Positions 45,886 through 53,566 of a DNA stretch of 64,000 nucleotides are shown here, piece after piece (the first letter of the stretch is position 1; each line of letters opens with the position of its first letter). The position numbers and the translations under genes are program-made. The notes under the pieces are model-generated. The model did no database searches, was not told the origin of the DNA, and was given only the letters and a program-made list of their open reading frames with translations. This DNA is from Hymenobacter duratus. Its GTDB lineage: Bacteria; Bacteroidota; Bacteroidia; Cytophagales; Hymenobacteraceae. Location of the stretch: contig NZ_JACWZZ010000003.1 in the NCBI RefSeq assembly GCF_014698995.1, positions 434,001-498,000 on the forward strand, given 5' to 3'.

Positions 45886-45922
45886 GCAATCAAATTCCAA
45901 AACTCTCTTAAAATAGATTTTC

Positions 45923-46546
45923 ATGGCAGATAAAACTCCTGACGATCGTCGGCACGATATAAAGCTACTTAAATACGGCTTTTTGCTTACAACACTTGTA
46001 GGTGGCGTACTGACATTACTTTTTCAATTAATTCAAAATCAGCAAAACCATAAGGCAGCAGAAAAAGCTGAAAATGTGAAAATAATGGAGCAAAGAAGAG
46101 CGCAAGCAACTTCCCTATTTGAAGAATTCAGCCCACTTATGGACACACGACTTTACCATTGGAGGCAAGTTGCGTGGGCAATTGAAGATAGAATTTCAGA
46201 AGATTCAATCAGAAAAAGATATGCGGCATATCAGCATGTTTTTCACAAATGGAATTTCTCACTAAACAAAAATAGAGCATTGATCTGCCGATTTTTTGGG
46301 CCAGAAATTGGCTCTAGATTTGAAAGCCAGATAATACCACAATTTAATGGCATTCAGGATACCATAAGAAAGATAATTAAAATGCAGCCAAGTCAAAGAC
46401 CAATTTATCAATCGGACGAAATAAACTCTTTGGCAGATGCACTAAATACTCAAATCTATAAAATGAACAATGAGATGGCAGAAGCGATAAGAAGCGGTGA
46501 TATTGGACCTACTAACCCTGGGGAAGCATGTGATTTCAATGATTAA
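45923..46546 (+). CDS. hypothetical single-pass membrane protein, cassette-like
   Basis: The 207-residue product has one N-terminal transmembrane helix (YGFLLTTLVGGVLTLLFQLI) with a Lys/Arg-rich front, then a long helical region (QNHKAAEKAENVKIMEQRRA and onward) likely to form a coiled coil. The DNA is clearly AT-rich compared with neighbours, pointing to horizontal gain. It is flanked by a GTTAGGC site upstream and a GCTTAAC box downstream, the layout of an integron cassette. No domain recognised. Similar membrane-anchored coiled-coil proteins occur among defence and unknown cassette genes, but nothing here proves such a role. Confidence 0.7.
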   Translation: MADKTPDDRRHDIKLLKYGFLLTTLVGGVLTLLFQLIQNQQNHKAAEKAENVKIMEQRRAQATSLFEEFSPLMDTRLYHWRQVAWAIEDRISEDSIRKRYAAYQHVFHKWNFSLNKNRALICRFFGPEIGSRFESQIIPQFNGIQDTIRKIIKMQPSQRPIYQSDEINSLADALNTQIYKMNNEMAEAIRSGDIGPTNPGEACDFND

Positions 46547-46704
46547 ATTAGCAATATCAACTACAGAAGTGCTTAACATCGCATTTGCAAAAGCCAGGCT
46601 GAATTACTAATTTTCAGCTTTACCCAAAAATTAACATTTGCCGGTAGACTAGGCCAACGTATCACGGAGCCCCCTTCCTTCGCAAAGGCCTAAACATTGC
46701 ATAT

Positions 46705-46756
46705 AAACACTAAGCCTCACCCATAGCACGCAGCTACAGGGTGGGGCTTAGTGTTT
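46705..46756 (-). terminator. terminator of the ABC-F gene
   Basis: The arms AAACACTAAGCC-TCACCC (46705-46722) and GGGTGGGGCTTAGTGTTT (46739-46756) form an 18-bp stem with one mismatch or wobble, 16 bp past the ABC-F stop codon on the minus strand. The remaining ~150 bp between the orphan ORF and this hairpin hold nothing I recognise. Confidence 0.75.
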
Positions 46757-46772
46757 CAAGAAATCAGTTGGC

Positions 46773-48683
46773 TTATATCTCCGCCAGCATTTCCCAACGG
46801 TCGTTGAGCTGGGCCAGCTCTTTCTTCACCTGCTCGAATTTGAGGGTGGCGTCTTTCAGTTGGGCGGCGTTCTGGTAGATCTGCGGGTCGGCGAGCTGGG
46901 TTTCGTAGCGGGCCAGCTCCTTCTCGCTTTCCTCAATCTTCTTCTCCACCTCGGCCAGCTCTTTCAGGGCTTTCTTCTGGTCGGGCGAAGGAGTTTTGGC
47001 CGGTGCGGCTTCTACTTTCTTCTCCTCCTTGGGCAGCGGCTTGGGGGCCGAAGGCGAAGGCAAGCCTGCTTTTTTGGCCGCCTTTTCCCGGTCTTCCTGC
47101 CACTGTTCGTACTCGGCATAAGTGCCGGGGTACTCCTTGAGCTGGAAGTCCTCGATGTACCAGATTTTGTTGGCCACATTCTCCACGAAGAACCGGTCGT
47201 GACTAATCACGATGTAGGTACCCTGGTACTGGTCGAGGGCTTGAATCAGGATGTTCACCGACTGCATGTCCAAGTGGTTGGTCGGTTCGTCGAGGAGCAG
47301 GAAGTTGGCTTCCGAAATCAAGGTTTTGGCCAGCGCCACGCGGCTTTTCTCGCCGCCGCTCAGCACCTTGATTTTCTTGTACACCTCGTCGCCGGTGAAC
47401 AGGAACGAGCCCAGCACCGAGCGCAGCTCCATTTCGGAGCGTTTCGAGCCGGCTTCCACCATTTCCTGCAGAATCTCGTTCTCGATGCGCAGGCTTTCGA
47501 GCTGGTGCTGCGCGTAGAACGACATGATGACGTTGTGGCCCAGCTGGTGGTTGCCGTTGGTAGGCGCTTCCTGCCCCGCCACCAGCCGCATCAGCGTCGA
47601 TTTGCCTTTGCCGTTGGCTCCGATGAGGGCAATTTTGTCGCCCCGCTCAATGTGCACGTGCGTGTCGCGGAAGATGATTTTCTCGCCGTACTTCTTGCCC
47701 ACATGCTCCATGCGCAGGATATGGCGGCCGGGCGTGACAGTGAAGTTGAACTTGATGTTCACCTTGGCGTCGTCGCCGGCCACGTTTTCAATGCGCTCCA
47801 GCTTGTCGAGGGCCTTCACGCGGCTCTGCGCCTGCTTGGCCTTGCTGGCCTTGGCCTTAAACCGCTCGATAAACCGCTCCGCCTGCTTGATCTGGGCCTG
47901 CTGGTTTTCGAAAGCGCCTTTCTGGATGGCGTTGCGCTCTTCCTTCTCTTCCAGATAATAAGAGTAGTTGCCGGCGTAGGGCACCAGCTTGCCGCCCGTC
48001 ACTTCCACGGTGGTGTTGGTGGTGCGGTCCAGAAATTCTCGGTCGTGGCTGACGATGATAACGGCGCCTTCGTAACCGGCCAGGTAGTTCTCAATCCACT
48101 TGATACTCGGTAAGTCCAAGTGGTTGGTCGGTTCGTCGAGCAGCAGCAGCGAAGGTTGCTGCAGCAGGATTTTGGCCAGCATCACGCGCATGCGCCAGCC
48201 ACCCGAAAACAGCTTCAGCGGGCGCTGTAGCTCTTCCGTCGTGAAGCCCAGACCTTCCAGAATCTCTTCGGCGCGGGCCTGCATGGTGTAGCCGCCCAGC
48301 GCCTCGAACCGCTCCTGCAAATCGGCCAGCTTCTCGACCAGGTCATCGGTGTAGTTGGTTTCGAACTCTACCAGAATGGCGTCAATCTTCTTCTGCAGGT
48401 CCAGCGCTTCGGCAAAGGCCTGCATGGCTACCACCAGAATGGATTCGTGCGAGTCGTAGCTGAGCAAATCCTGGTTCAGGAAGCCCAGGCTCACATCCTT
48501 GCTCATGGAAATGCTGCCGCCGTCGGGCTTGTATTCGCCCACCAGAATGCGCAGCAGCGTGGATTTGCCCCGGCCATTGAGCCCGATCAGGCCAATCTTA
48601 TCCTTGGGCTTGATGTGCAGGCTGGCCTTGTCGTAGAGGGTACGGGAGCCGAAATGAAAATCTAAGTCAGTAATCGAAATCAT
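46773..48683 (-). CDS. ABC-F family ATPase
   Basis: The 636-residue product has two ABC ATPase domains in tandem and no membrane segments. Walker A motifs are GLNGRGKST and GANGKGKST; signatures LFSGGWRMRVMLAK and VLSGGEKSRVALAK; Walker B LLLLDEPTNHLD and FLLLDEPTNHLD. The linker between the domains is the ABC-F arm or tRNA-interaction region. The C-terminus (ELAEVEKKIEESEKELARYE) is a coiled coil, as in Uup/EttA-like proteins. It acts on ribosomes in translation rather than transport. The first 14 bases of the gene form the left end of an integrated element, so its 5' leader is now element DNA. Confidence 0.92.
   Translation of the reverse strand: MISITDLDFHFGSRTLYDKASLHIKPKDKIGLIGLNGRGKSTLLRILVGEYKPDGGSISMSKDVSLGFLNQDLLSYDSHESILVVAMQAFAEALDLQKKIDAILVEFETNYTDDLVEKLADLQERFEALGGYTMQARAEEILEGLGFTTEELQRPLKLFSGGWRMRVMLAKILLQQPSLLLLDEPTNHLDLPSIKWIENYLAGYEGAVIIVSHDREFLDRTTNTTVEVTGGKLVPYAGNYSYYLEEKEERNAIQKGAFENQQAQIKQAERFIERFKAKASKAKQAQSRVKALDKLERIENVAGDDAKVNIKFNFTVTPGRHILRMEHVGKKYGEKIIFRDTHVHIERGDKIALIGANGKGKSTLMRLVAGQEAPTNGNHQLGHNVIMSFYAQHQLESLRIENEILQEMVEAGSKRSEMELRSVLGSFLFTGDEVYKKIKVLSGGEKSRVALAKTLISEANFLLLDEPTNHLDMQSVNILIQALDQYQGTYIVISHDRFFVENVANKIWYIEDFQLKEYPGTYAEYEQWQEDREKAAKKAGLPSPSAPKPLPKEEKKVEAAPAKTPSPDQKKALKELAEVEKKIEESEKELARYETQLADPQIYQNAAQLKDATLKFEQVKKELAQLNDRWEMLAEI
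48670..48683. other. attL core (GTAATCGAAATCAT)
   Basis: This exact 14-bp match to 52925-52938 overlaps the ABC-F start codon and its first codons (M-I-S-I-T on the minus strand). It is taken as the crossover region at the left end of the element. Confidence 0.8.
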
Positions 48684-48724
48684 ATATTCCGCTTAAACAG
48701 CGCAGAAACGCCGTTTTTGTCTGT

Positions 48725-48747
48725 GTCAGTCAGTTTGCAGTCAGTTT
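48725..48747. repeat. possible integrase arm-type sites, left end
   Basis: GTCAGTCAGTTTGCAGTCAG, a direct repeat of AGTCAGT-like words, has a counterpart at 52,789-52,810 in the same orientation. Such words near both ends usually bind the integrase N-terminal domain. Confidence 0.5.
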
Positions 48748-48798
48748 AAAGCGACTACCCGTCACTTTTTTGCATTGCTGACAACACCTTTGAAGCTG

Positions 48799-48806
48799 CA
48801 AAGGTA
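48799..48806 (-). promoter_or_regulatory. element-borne TACCTTTG box pointing at ABC-F
   Basis: On the minus strand this reads TACCTTTG, the Bacteroidota TAnnTTTG box, about 115 bp upstream of the ABC-F start. The surrounding TGAAGCTGCAAAGGTACG is 17/18 identical to 52,955-52,972 outside the right end. It may drive ABC-F now that the native promoter is displaced. Confidence 0.5.
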
Positions 48807-48860
48807 CGAATCTGTTAAGCCCGGATTGTAACAACCTGTAGAGTTTCCTGTATCAGTGCA

Positions 48861-49286
48861 ATGCTTCAAAATCCATCCTACCAACGCATAGAGGAAACCC
48901 TATACTACCTCACCAAAATCCAGCCGCAAGAGTTGGCCCCACTACTTGCAGCGCGGTATACACGCTATAGCTACACTGTAGCACGTCAGCAACTTCAAGA
49001 GCTTGCCAACACCCTATCCATCCTGTCTGTATCAGTGACGGGCTTTATAATGGATTCTGAGTGGCAACGAAGAGAAGCAGAAGCAACGGAGCAACTTAGA
49101 CTACACACCAACCCACAAACGGGCCAAAACCTGCTATCTGTTGCCCAAGTAGCAACCCGTCTCAGTCTGACAAAGCAGAAAGTCTACAAAATGATACAAA
49201 CGGGGCAACTCCCTGCCATAGACGTGAATGCCCAGCGGGGCCGTAAAACACTGCTCAGAATCCGAGAAAGTGACTTACCCCAATAA
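48861..49286 (+). CDS. excisionase-like helix-turn-helix protein of the element
   Basis: The 141-residue product ends in a MerR/excisionase-type helix-turn-helix: LLSVAQVATRLSLTKQKVYK, followed by a wing around GQLPAIDVNAQRGRKTLLRI. The first ~90 residues are helical and unassigned. Such proteins direct the integrase toward excision or regulate plasmid genes. It is the first gene inside the left end and is transcribed toward rep. Low GC fits the element. The excisionase role is inferred from the DNA-binding module and position. Confidence 0.7.
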   Translation: MLQNPSYQRIEETLYYLTKIQPQELAPLLAARYTRYSYTVARQQLQELANTLSILSVSVTGFIMDSEWQRREAEATEQLRLHTNPQTGQNLLSVAQVATRLSLTKQKVYKMIQTGQLPAIDVNAQRGRKTLLRIRESDLPQ

Positions 49287-49396
49287 GGGACTATTTACAA
49301 AGTAGAAAAGGCAGTGTACGTTGTGATTTGAAGCTTTTAGCGGGTATCCGGACACATTTTTAGTTTCCACTTATTTACAGATAGTAAGGCCCAAAA

Positions 49397-49690
49397 ATGC
49401 CTACCTATCTTATGCTACAAGGCAACTATACCTACAACAGACGCAAACAGGAATTGAAACCAATAGATAACACAAGCCCCATCTACTCTATCCGCACAGG
49501 AGAGTTAAACCCCAATACCATTTTTATAAACCGGGTAGGCGACAAACAGACGTGGCAAGGCATAGCCAAGCGCAAGATATTGGTAGATGCTATCTACTAC
49601 GGTTTTGAGTACAACGGCACACACTACACCTTCACCATCCCAGACAAATTGAAGCGGTCCGAAACGATAGCTGTTTTAGCAACTGCTTAA
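49397..49690 (+). CDS. small hypothetical protein of the element (97 residues)
   Basis: This small beta-rich, Tyr- and Asn-rich protein begins MPTYLMLQGNYTYNRRKQEL, with YYGFEYNGTHYTFTIPDKLK near the end. It has no signal peptide or membrane helix. I do not recognise a family. It lies just upstream of rep, in the position where single-strand DNA phages and plasmids often encode a single-strand binding or accessory protein, but nothing in the residues proves that. The following 220 bp up to rep are non-coding and may contain the replication origin. Confidence 0.6.
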   Translation: MPTYLMLQGNYTYNRRKQELKPIDNTSPIYSIRTGELNPNTIFINRVGDKQTWQGIAKRKILVDAIYYGFEYNGTHYTFTIPDKLKRSETIAVLATA

Positions 49691-49910
49691 TATCATAGTG
49701 GCTTTCGCCTCAAAAGTGAGGAATACCACAAGAGAATACCCCAACTCCAATAGAGAGAAAAGGGGAAGAAATAATAAAGCCCCCAACCCCGATTAATAGA
49801 TATCGGTAAGGGAGCGGCCCCCGGCACAAGGGAGAGAATGCAGCGAAGCGAAATGATAGACCGCAGTAGCTCCCGTTGCAAGTGCCTACCGACCTATCCA
49901 CTACTATACA

Positions 49911-50984
49911 TTGATAACGTTTGATAAACTCAAAATACTACTTCCATTATCCATTGTTGAAGTCAACACCGCTTCAACGGAATGGAAACAATCCGGCTCA
50001 CTCGACACTGTTACCAACTTACGAGTAGGTAGCCTGAAAGAGAGGAAAACCCGGCACCGTCCGCACGTTCTTACACACTCTGTGCGTCCGGGCCTCAACT
50101 ACATAGCAATTGACTATATACAGCAGGAATGCACAATAGTGGTAACAGGTAAGATTATAAACGGTACTGCTCTGCTTTCGCGTGAAACAATACTCCAAGC
50201 ACTGCAAAGCATTAACGCATCCAACCTCTTGCGTCTGAATCCTGCTACTGCATTACGTGAAGCACACCTTTTGTCAGCCGACATCACAACAGACAACGTA
50301 ATGCGGCATCCTGTCAAAGAATATACCCGGACCCTCAGTAGCTACTATGTTGGCAGCAACTATATAAAATGCCGTGATTATACTCCCAACCTTCAACTAC
50401 AGCACAAGAGCAAAACGGCAAAGTTTCAACGGTCCCTTACGCTTTACGATAAGCACAGCGAAGCCCCAACGGAAGGTTACCACCCCAACACCCTACGGAC
50501 TGAATTGAGGCTTACAAGCTTCGAAATGCTACGCAAGTACCTGAAGCTTCTACCCGGGCCGATTATGCTTGCAGATGCTCTTAATTCAACTGCAAACGCA
50601 TTACAGACAGTATTTAAAGAAATAGAAAAAGATATCCTATTGCCCACTCTATCTACAATGACAGATACCCCAACCTTACCCCTTACCGCCCGCGAAGCTC
50701 TTTTCTGCTCTGAGTTGGATTTTGATAGAAAAGCAACGTTCCATCACTTGAAAGCCGTTGACTTCAACCTTGCCCCCTTACAGGCTGAATTAAAGGGCAA
50801 TAAGAATGCTGCACGTATCTTAAAACCGTATAAAGACATTCTTACACGTTGGCAAAGCTTCAATTCAGATTCCAGCCACGACGCAAAATTACTTAGAGAG
50901 TTAATGGGGAAAATCAAAACCCCAACCATCCATAACCTTGTATCAAAAACTATCACTGACTATGCAGAAGCCATTGCAGCATAA
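49911..50984 (+). CDS. Rep-like replication initiation protein (filamentous phage / rolling-circle type)
   Basis: The 357-residue product starts at a TTG (49911); no ATG or GTG lies in frame nearby, and MITFDKLKILLPLS is a good N-terminus. It resembles replication initiation proteins of small single-strand DNA phages and rolling-circle plasmids: SLTLYDKHSEAP (Tyr179 region) followed by NTLRTELRLTSFEMLRKYLK (Arg196-Glu198-Arg200). The YDK...LRxExR pattern is shared by CRI/gpII-like Reps as I recall them. It would nick one strand at an origin on the element. The 3' end overlaps a ribbon-helix-helix ORF by 23 bp. The identity is likely but not certain. Confidence 0.65.
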   Translation: MITFDKLKILLPLSIVEVNTASTEWKQSGSLDTVTNLRVGSLKERKTRHRPHVLTHSVRPGLNYIAIDYIQQECTIVVTGKIINGTALLSRETILQALQSINASNLLRLNPATALREAHLLSADITTDNVMRHPVKEYTRTLSSYYVGSNYIKCRDYTPNLQLQHKSKTAKFQRSLTLYDKHSEAPTEGYHPNTLRTELRLTSFEMLRKYLKLLPGPIMLADALNSTANALQTVFKEIEKDILLPTLSTMTDTPTLPLTAREALFCSELDFDRKATFHHLKAVDFNLAPLQAELKGNKNAARILKPYKDILTRWQSFNSDSSHDAKLLRELMGKIKTPTIHNLVSKTITDYAEAIAA

Positions 50985-51117
50985 GCAATACAAAACCAAC
51001 CAACTGAAAGTATATATATCGGATAACCTATTGCAGCTTTTGGAAACACACTGCAAAGAGAATAGCACCAACAAAAGCAGTTTATTCCGGGCATTACTGA
51101 CTGCCTACCTCACTTAG
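50962..51117 (+). CDS. ribbon-helix-helix (CopG-like) protein overlapping rep
   Basis: The 51-residue ORF starts inside the last codons of rep in another frame. It reads QLKVYISDNLLQLLETHCKE then NSTNKSSLFRALLTAYLT. That is a typical ribbon-helix-helix: a short beta strand (LKVYIS), then two helices. Such proteins act as dimers that repress rep or plasmid maintenance genes. The 23-bp overlap suggests translational coupling with rep. A GC-rich hairpin terminator follows 26 bp later. Confidence 0.7.
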   Translation: MQKPLQHKQYKTNQLKVYISDNLLQLLETHCKENSTNKSSLFRALLTAYLT

Positions 51118-51142
51118 CAAAATCAATTATCAATGTATAAGC

Positions 51143-51178
51143 AAAAGCCCGGACCTATGGCCCGGGCCTTTCTGTTTT
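51143..51178 (+). terminator. terminator after the rep/RHH genes
   Basis: A stem AAAAGCCCGG / CCGGGCCTTT with a one-base bulge is followed by TCTGTTTT, 26 bp after the RHH stop. The AT-rich ~230 bp between this and the integrase terminator contain nothing I recognise. Confidence 0.75.
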
Positions 51179-51410
51179 GCCCCTGTTTTAAGCCCACCAT
51201 ACCACGCAAATAGCAAAGACAACAACTTGTGTCACTTGCTATATAAACTCTCTTAAACCGCTTTAAAATGCTTTATTAATACATACTGTGAATAGCCAAT
51301 TTCAACAAGATAAAATTACATAAATCAGTCAATCTCCCTGAATATAAATTATTTACCATATCACAACTCCCCTATTTTACCCATCTTATAAGCTCTCATA
51401 CTGCTCCAAC

Positions 51411-51440
51411 AAAAAAACCCAGACAAATTGCCCGGGCTTT
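51411..51440 (-). terminator. terminator of the integrase gene
   Basis: On the minus strand AAAGCCCGGG pairs with CTGGGTTT and is followed by a T7 run, 22 bp past the integrase stop codon. Confidence 0.7.
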
Positions 51441-51461
51441 CCAAAAGTTAGCAACAGATAA

Positions 51462-52733
51462 TCAGTTAAACTTTTCCATAAACTCAGCCTGTCCAACGAT
51501 AGTATCTATGTATTTCTCAAAGCTGCTTAAGTCCTTATGGCCTGTCCATTTACGAATTTTAAACTCTGGTATGCCTTTGAGTAAGCAACGGGTAACAAAC
51601 GTTTTGCGGGCTACGTGGCTGGTTATAAATTCCGCTTTAGGGGCTATCACTTCAATTTCCTTTTGACCGCTATAGGTAATCTGTGCCACCTGCTTTTGAA
51701 GTGACTTGCAGCGGCCTGCTATCACTCTCAAATCTTCATTGTAATCGTTGTTGTCAATGTGCTTCATACCGGATGGGTACTTATCCAAGATAGCTCGGGA
51801 AATAGCGTTAAGGGGAATGTGCAATTGCTCCCGCGTTTTTACCGTGGTTATTTCAATGCAGCCTGCTTCCACGTTTTGCCACCCTACGCGCTTCACATCA
51901 CTATAGCGCAATCCTGTAGCACACGATAGGGTAAACAAGTCTCTTGCATACTCCAACCGCTTTTTACCCCCCAAGTCCAACGACATCCATTCATCAAACT
52001 CAGCATCCGACAAAGCAATAATTCTTTGACCCTTTGGGGCACTCAGTTGCTCCCGCTTCATTCGGTATTCCCGGAAAGCAACGTGCTTACACACCCCAAT
52101 CTTTACGAAGTGGTTAAGTACTGCTTTCAGTTTGGCAAAGCGAGTGCGGATACTGCTATTACGCTTGCCTTGCCCTACAATAAATTCATTTAGACTATCC
52201 AACATTTTATAGTCGAAGCTGCTCCAAGTCAGCCGTACGCCGTGGGCAACTTCATACTCCCTCAGTAGAGTAAACAAGGGGTTTAAACTGCGTACTGTGT
52301 TGGCTCTGGCCTCTTTCCGCTCAACCTTGGCAAGTAACTCTATCTGGTAAGCTTCCAAGTGCTTCCAAAACGTCTTTTCCTCTGCTCTTGCCTCTCCGGA
52401 AAGCTTACCGGTATTTGACAGATACAATTCCTCCAACACCTCACCTGAGGGAGCAACACCGTTATCTTCTACAAACCGCTTCACAATCTTGCTCAGTGCC
52501 CCAACGGTTACGGCTATTTCAGCATTTCCAGCCTTCACAGTGGCATTATGCTCTTTCCACTCAGCACCGATGCACTTAACCAATTCTCCTGCCTCAAATC
52601 CATCCTTATGGACTTTCAACCCTCTTGCCCCAACTGCAAACCTCTTGCTCTGTCCATCCCAAGCATACTGCACATAGACGTTGCCCAGCGGCTTTGAATC
52701 GGTAGCATTACGAAGCACAACTTTGAGAGACAT
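51462..52733 (-). CDS. int: tyrosine recombinase / integrase of the element
   Basis: The 423-residue product is taken from the ATG at 52733 (MSLKVVLRNATDSKPLGNVY). It has an N-terminal arm-binding region of about 70 residues, a SAM-like core-binding domain (~120-230) and the catalytic domain with all expected residues: Arg276 (CATGLRYSDV), Lys299, His373-x-x-Arg376 (SHVARKTF), His399 (WTGHK) and nucleophile Tyr408 (SFEKYID). It belongs with Bacteroidota integrases of integrative and mobilisable elements. It should catalyse recombination at the 14-bp core found at both ends. Its start is about 190 bp inside attR and points away from it. After integration the displaced ABC-F promoter lies upstream and in the right orientation. 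Confidence 0.92.
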   Translation of the reverse strand: MSLKVVLRNATDSKPLGNVYVQYAWDGQSKRFAVGARGLKVHKDGFEAGELVKCIGAEWKEHNATVKAGNAEIAVTVGALSKIVKRFVEDNGVAPSGEVLEELYLSNTGKLSGEARAEEKTFWKHLEAYQIELLAKVERKEARANTVRSLNPLFTLLREYEVAHGVRLTWSSFDYKMLDSLNEFIVGQGKRNSSIRTRFAKLKAVLNHFVKIGVCKHVAFREYRMKREQLSAPKGQRIIALSDAEFDEWMSLDLGGKKRLEYARDLFTLSCATGLRYSDVKRVGWQNVEAGCIEITTVKTREQLHIPLNAISRAILDKYPSGMKHIDNNDYNEDLRVIAGRCKSLQKQVAQITYSGQKEIEVIAPKAEFITSHVARKTFVTRCLLKGIPEFKIRKWTGHKDLSSFEKYIDTIVGQAEFMEKFN

Positions 52734-52788
52734 ACCGTAGACGTTTGGGGTTGGGGAATGCACGAATATACGCACCCCCAACAATTTT

Positions 52789-52810
52789 AGTCAGTCAGCA
52801 GTCAGTCAAT
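52789..52810. repeat. possible integrase arm-type sites, right end
   Basis: AGTCAGTCAGCAGTCAGTCA matches the left-end repeat at 48,725. It lies just upstream of the integrase start. Confidence 0.5.
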
Positions 52811-52924
52811 AGATGTATTTTATGCATTTCGCTGTTTCGCTTAAGCACTCAAAAACCGCATTTAAAGCCATTAAAAGAGCTTTTTACTATCCACTGTATT
52901 GCACTGACTACCCATAAATTATTT

Positions 52925-52938
52925 GTAATCGAAATCAT
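52925..52938. other. attR core (GTAATCGAAATCAT)
   Basis: This is the second exact copy of the 14-bp core. DNA to its right (52939 onward) is host DNA and would directly precede the ABC-F start codon if the element were excised. Confidence 0.8.
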
Positions 52939-52962
52939 CCTACTTTGCGAGCTATGAAGCCG

Positions 52963-52970
52963 CAAAGGTA
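52963..52970 (-). promoter_or_regulatory. displaced native ABC-F promoter box
   Basis: TACCTTTG on the minus strand lies 25 bp outside attR. On an empty site it would sit about 25 bp upstream of the ABC-F start. It now points through attR toward the integrase. Confidence 0.5.
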
Positions 52971-53030
52971 CGGGTTTAGCAGAAGGGCATTACTGTTTCT
53001 GCATTGTGTTACTAGTTTGTTCCAACCAGC

Positions 53031-53453
53031 ATGAATAGAATCCCGCGCTTGGCACTCACTGTTGGGCTTCTGGCCCTGGGCAACGCAGCCTGCGCCCAGG
53101 CCGTTGCTGAGCAGCACCTGATGCAGCAATTGCTTGATTTGCCGAAGCTGCAGCCGTATTTTCATGTAGAAGTACCCGGCCGGCTGCCGCTCAAACTGCT
53201 CCGGACCCCGGGTATGCCGCAGAGGCTGCACCTACAGAAATTCGGCCGGCCGGTTCTGCTCCTTGCCCCGGCTAAGGCAAAGCAGCAGGCAGTGAAAGAC
53301 TACATAAGTATTCGGAAGATACCCGCCCGCGCTACCGCCGACACGCTCACGTACACGCTGGCCTATCCAGTTGAGGGAGTGCTCTGTCGGGCGCGCTTCG
53401 TCAGGCAAAGCGCGGGGTGGGTGGTATACAATTACAGTATAGTGGAGCAATAA
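53031..53453 (+). CDS. small secreted hypothetical protein
   Basis: The 140-residue product has a signal peptide (NRIPRLALTVGLLALGNAACAQ). The mature part contains PYFHVEVPGRLPLKLLRTPG and ends FVRQSAGWVVYNYSIVEQ, a compact beta-rich protein. No family recognised. GC returns to the host level, so it lies outside the element. The distance to the divergent element end suggests its own promoter in the 53,000 region. Confidence 0.6.
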   Translation: MNRIPRLALTVGLLALGNAACAQAVAEQHLMQQLLDLPKLQPYFHVEVPGRLPLKLLRTPGMPQRLHLQKFGRPVLLLAPAKAKQQAVKDYISIRKIPARATADTLTYTLAYPVEGVLCRARFVRQSAGWVVYNYSIVEQ

Positions 53454-53566
53454 AAGCCTCTGGCCGGAATCCGACCGGAACATGCGGGGTAATTTTTGTG
53501 CGAATTAGATTATTGCATGCCCATCTTTGTTCCAAGTTACCCGCCATTCCTCTCGTACCGTTTCCC

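Larger units (their letters stand above)
48670..52938. mobile_element. ~4.3-kb integrated element with tyrosine integrase and Rep, target ABC-F gene
   Basis: A 14-bp direct repeat, GTAATCGAAATCAT, lies at 48670-48683 and 52925-52938. The left copy is codons 1-5 of the ABC-F gene, so integration keeps the protein intact. Between them, all DNA is lower in GC than the host. Genes in order are an HTH/excisionase-like protein, an unknown protein, a Rep-like protein, a ribbon-helix-helix ORF and a minus-strand tyrosine integrase next to the right end. Both ends carry repeated GTCAGTCAG-type words and a shared GACTACCC. No relaxase, capsid or secretion genes are present, so it is neither a full ICE nor a full phage. 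It resembles an integrated plasmid or a filamentous-phage satellite. Confidence 0.85.

Noticed and set aside
45735..46680. Functional integron
   Set aside because: The integrase is truncated with stops, the complementary RYYYAAC box before the hairpin is missing, and no GTTRRRY follows the orphan gene. Only a decayed remnant can be claimed.
48670..52938. Complete filamentous prophage or ICE
   Set aside because: No zot-like ATPase, coat, relaxase or type IV secretion genes; only Rep, integrase and small DNA-binding proteins are present.
53417..53566. Longer start for the lipoprotein at 53,567
   Set aside because: It would overlap the previous gene and place the lipobox signal peptide 50 residues inside the protein.
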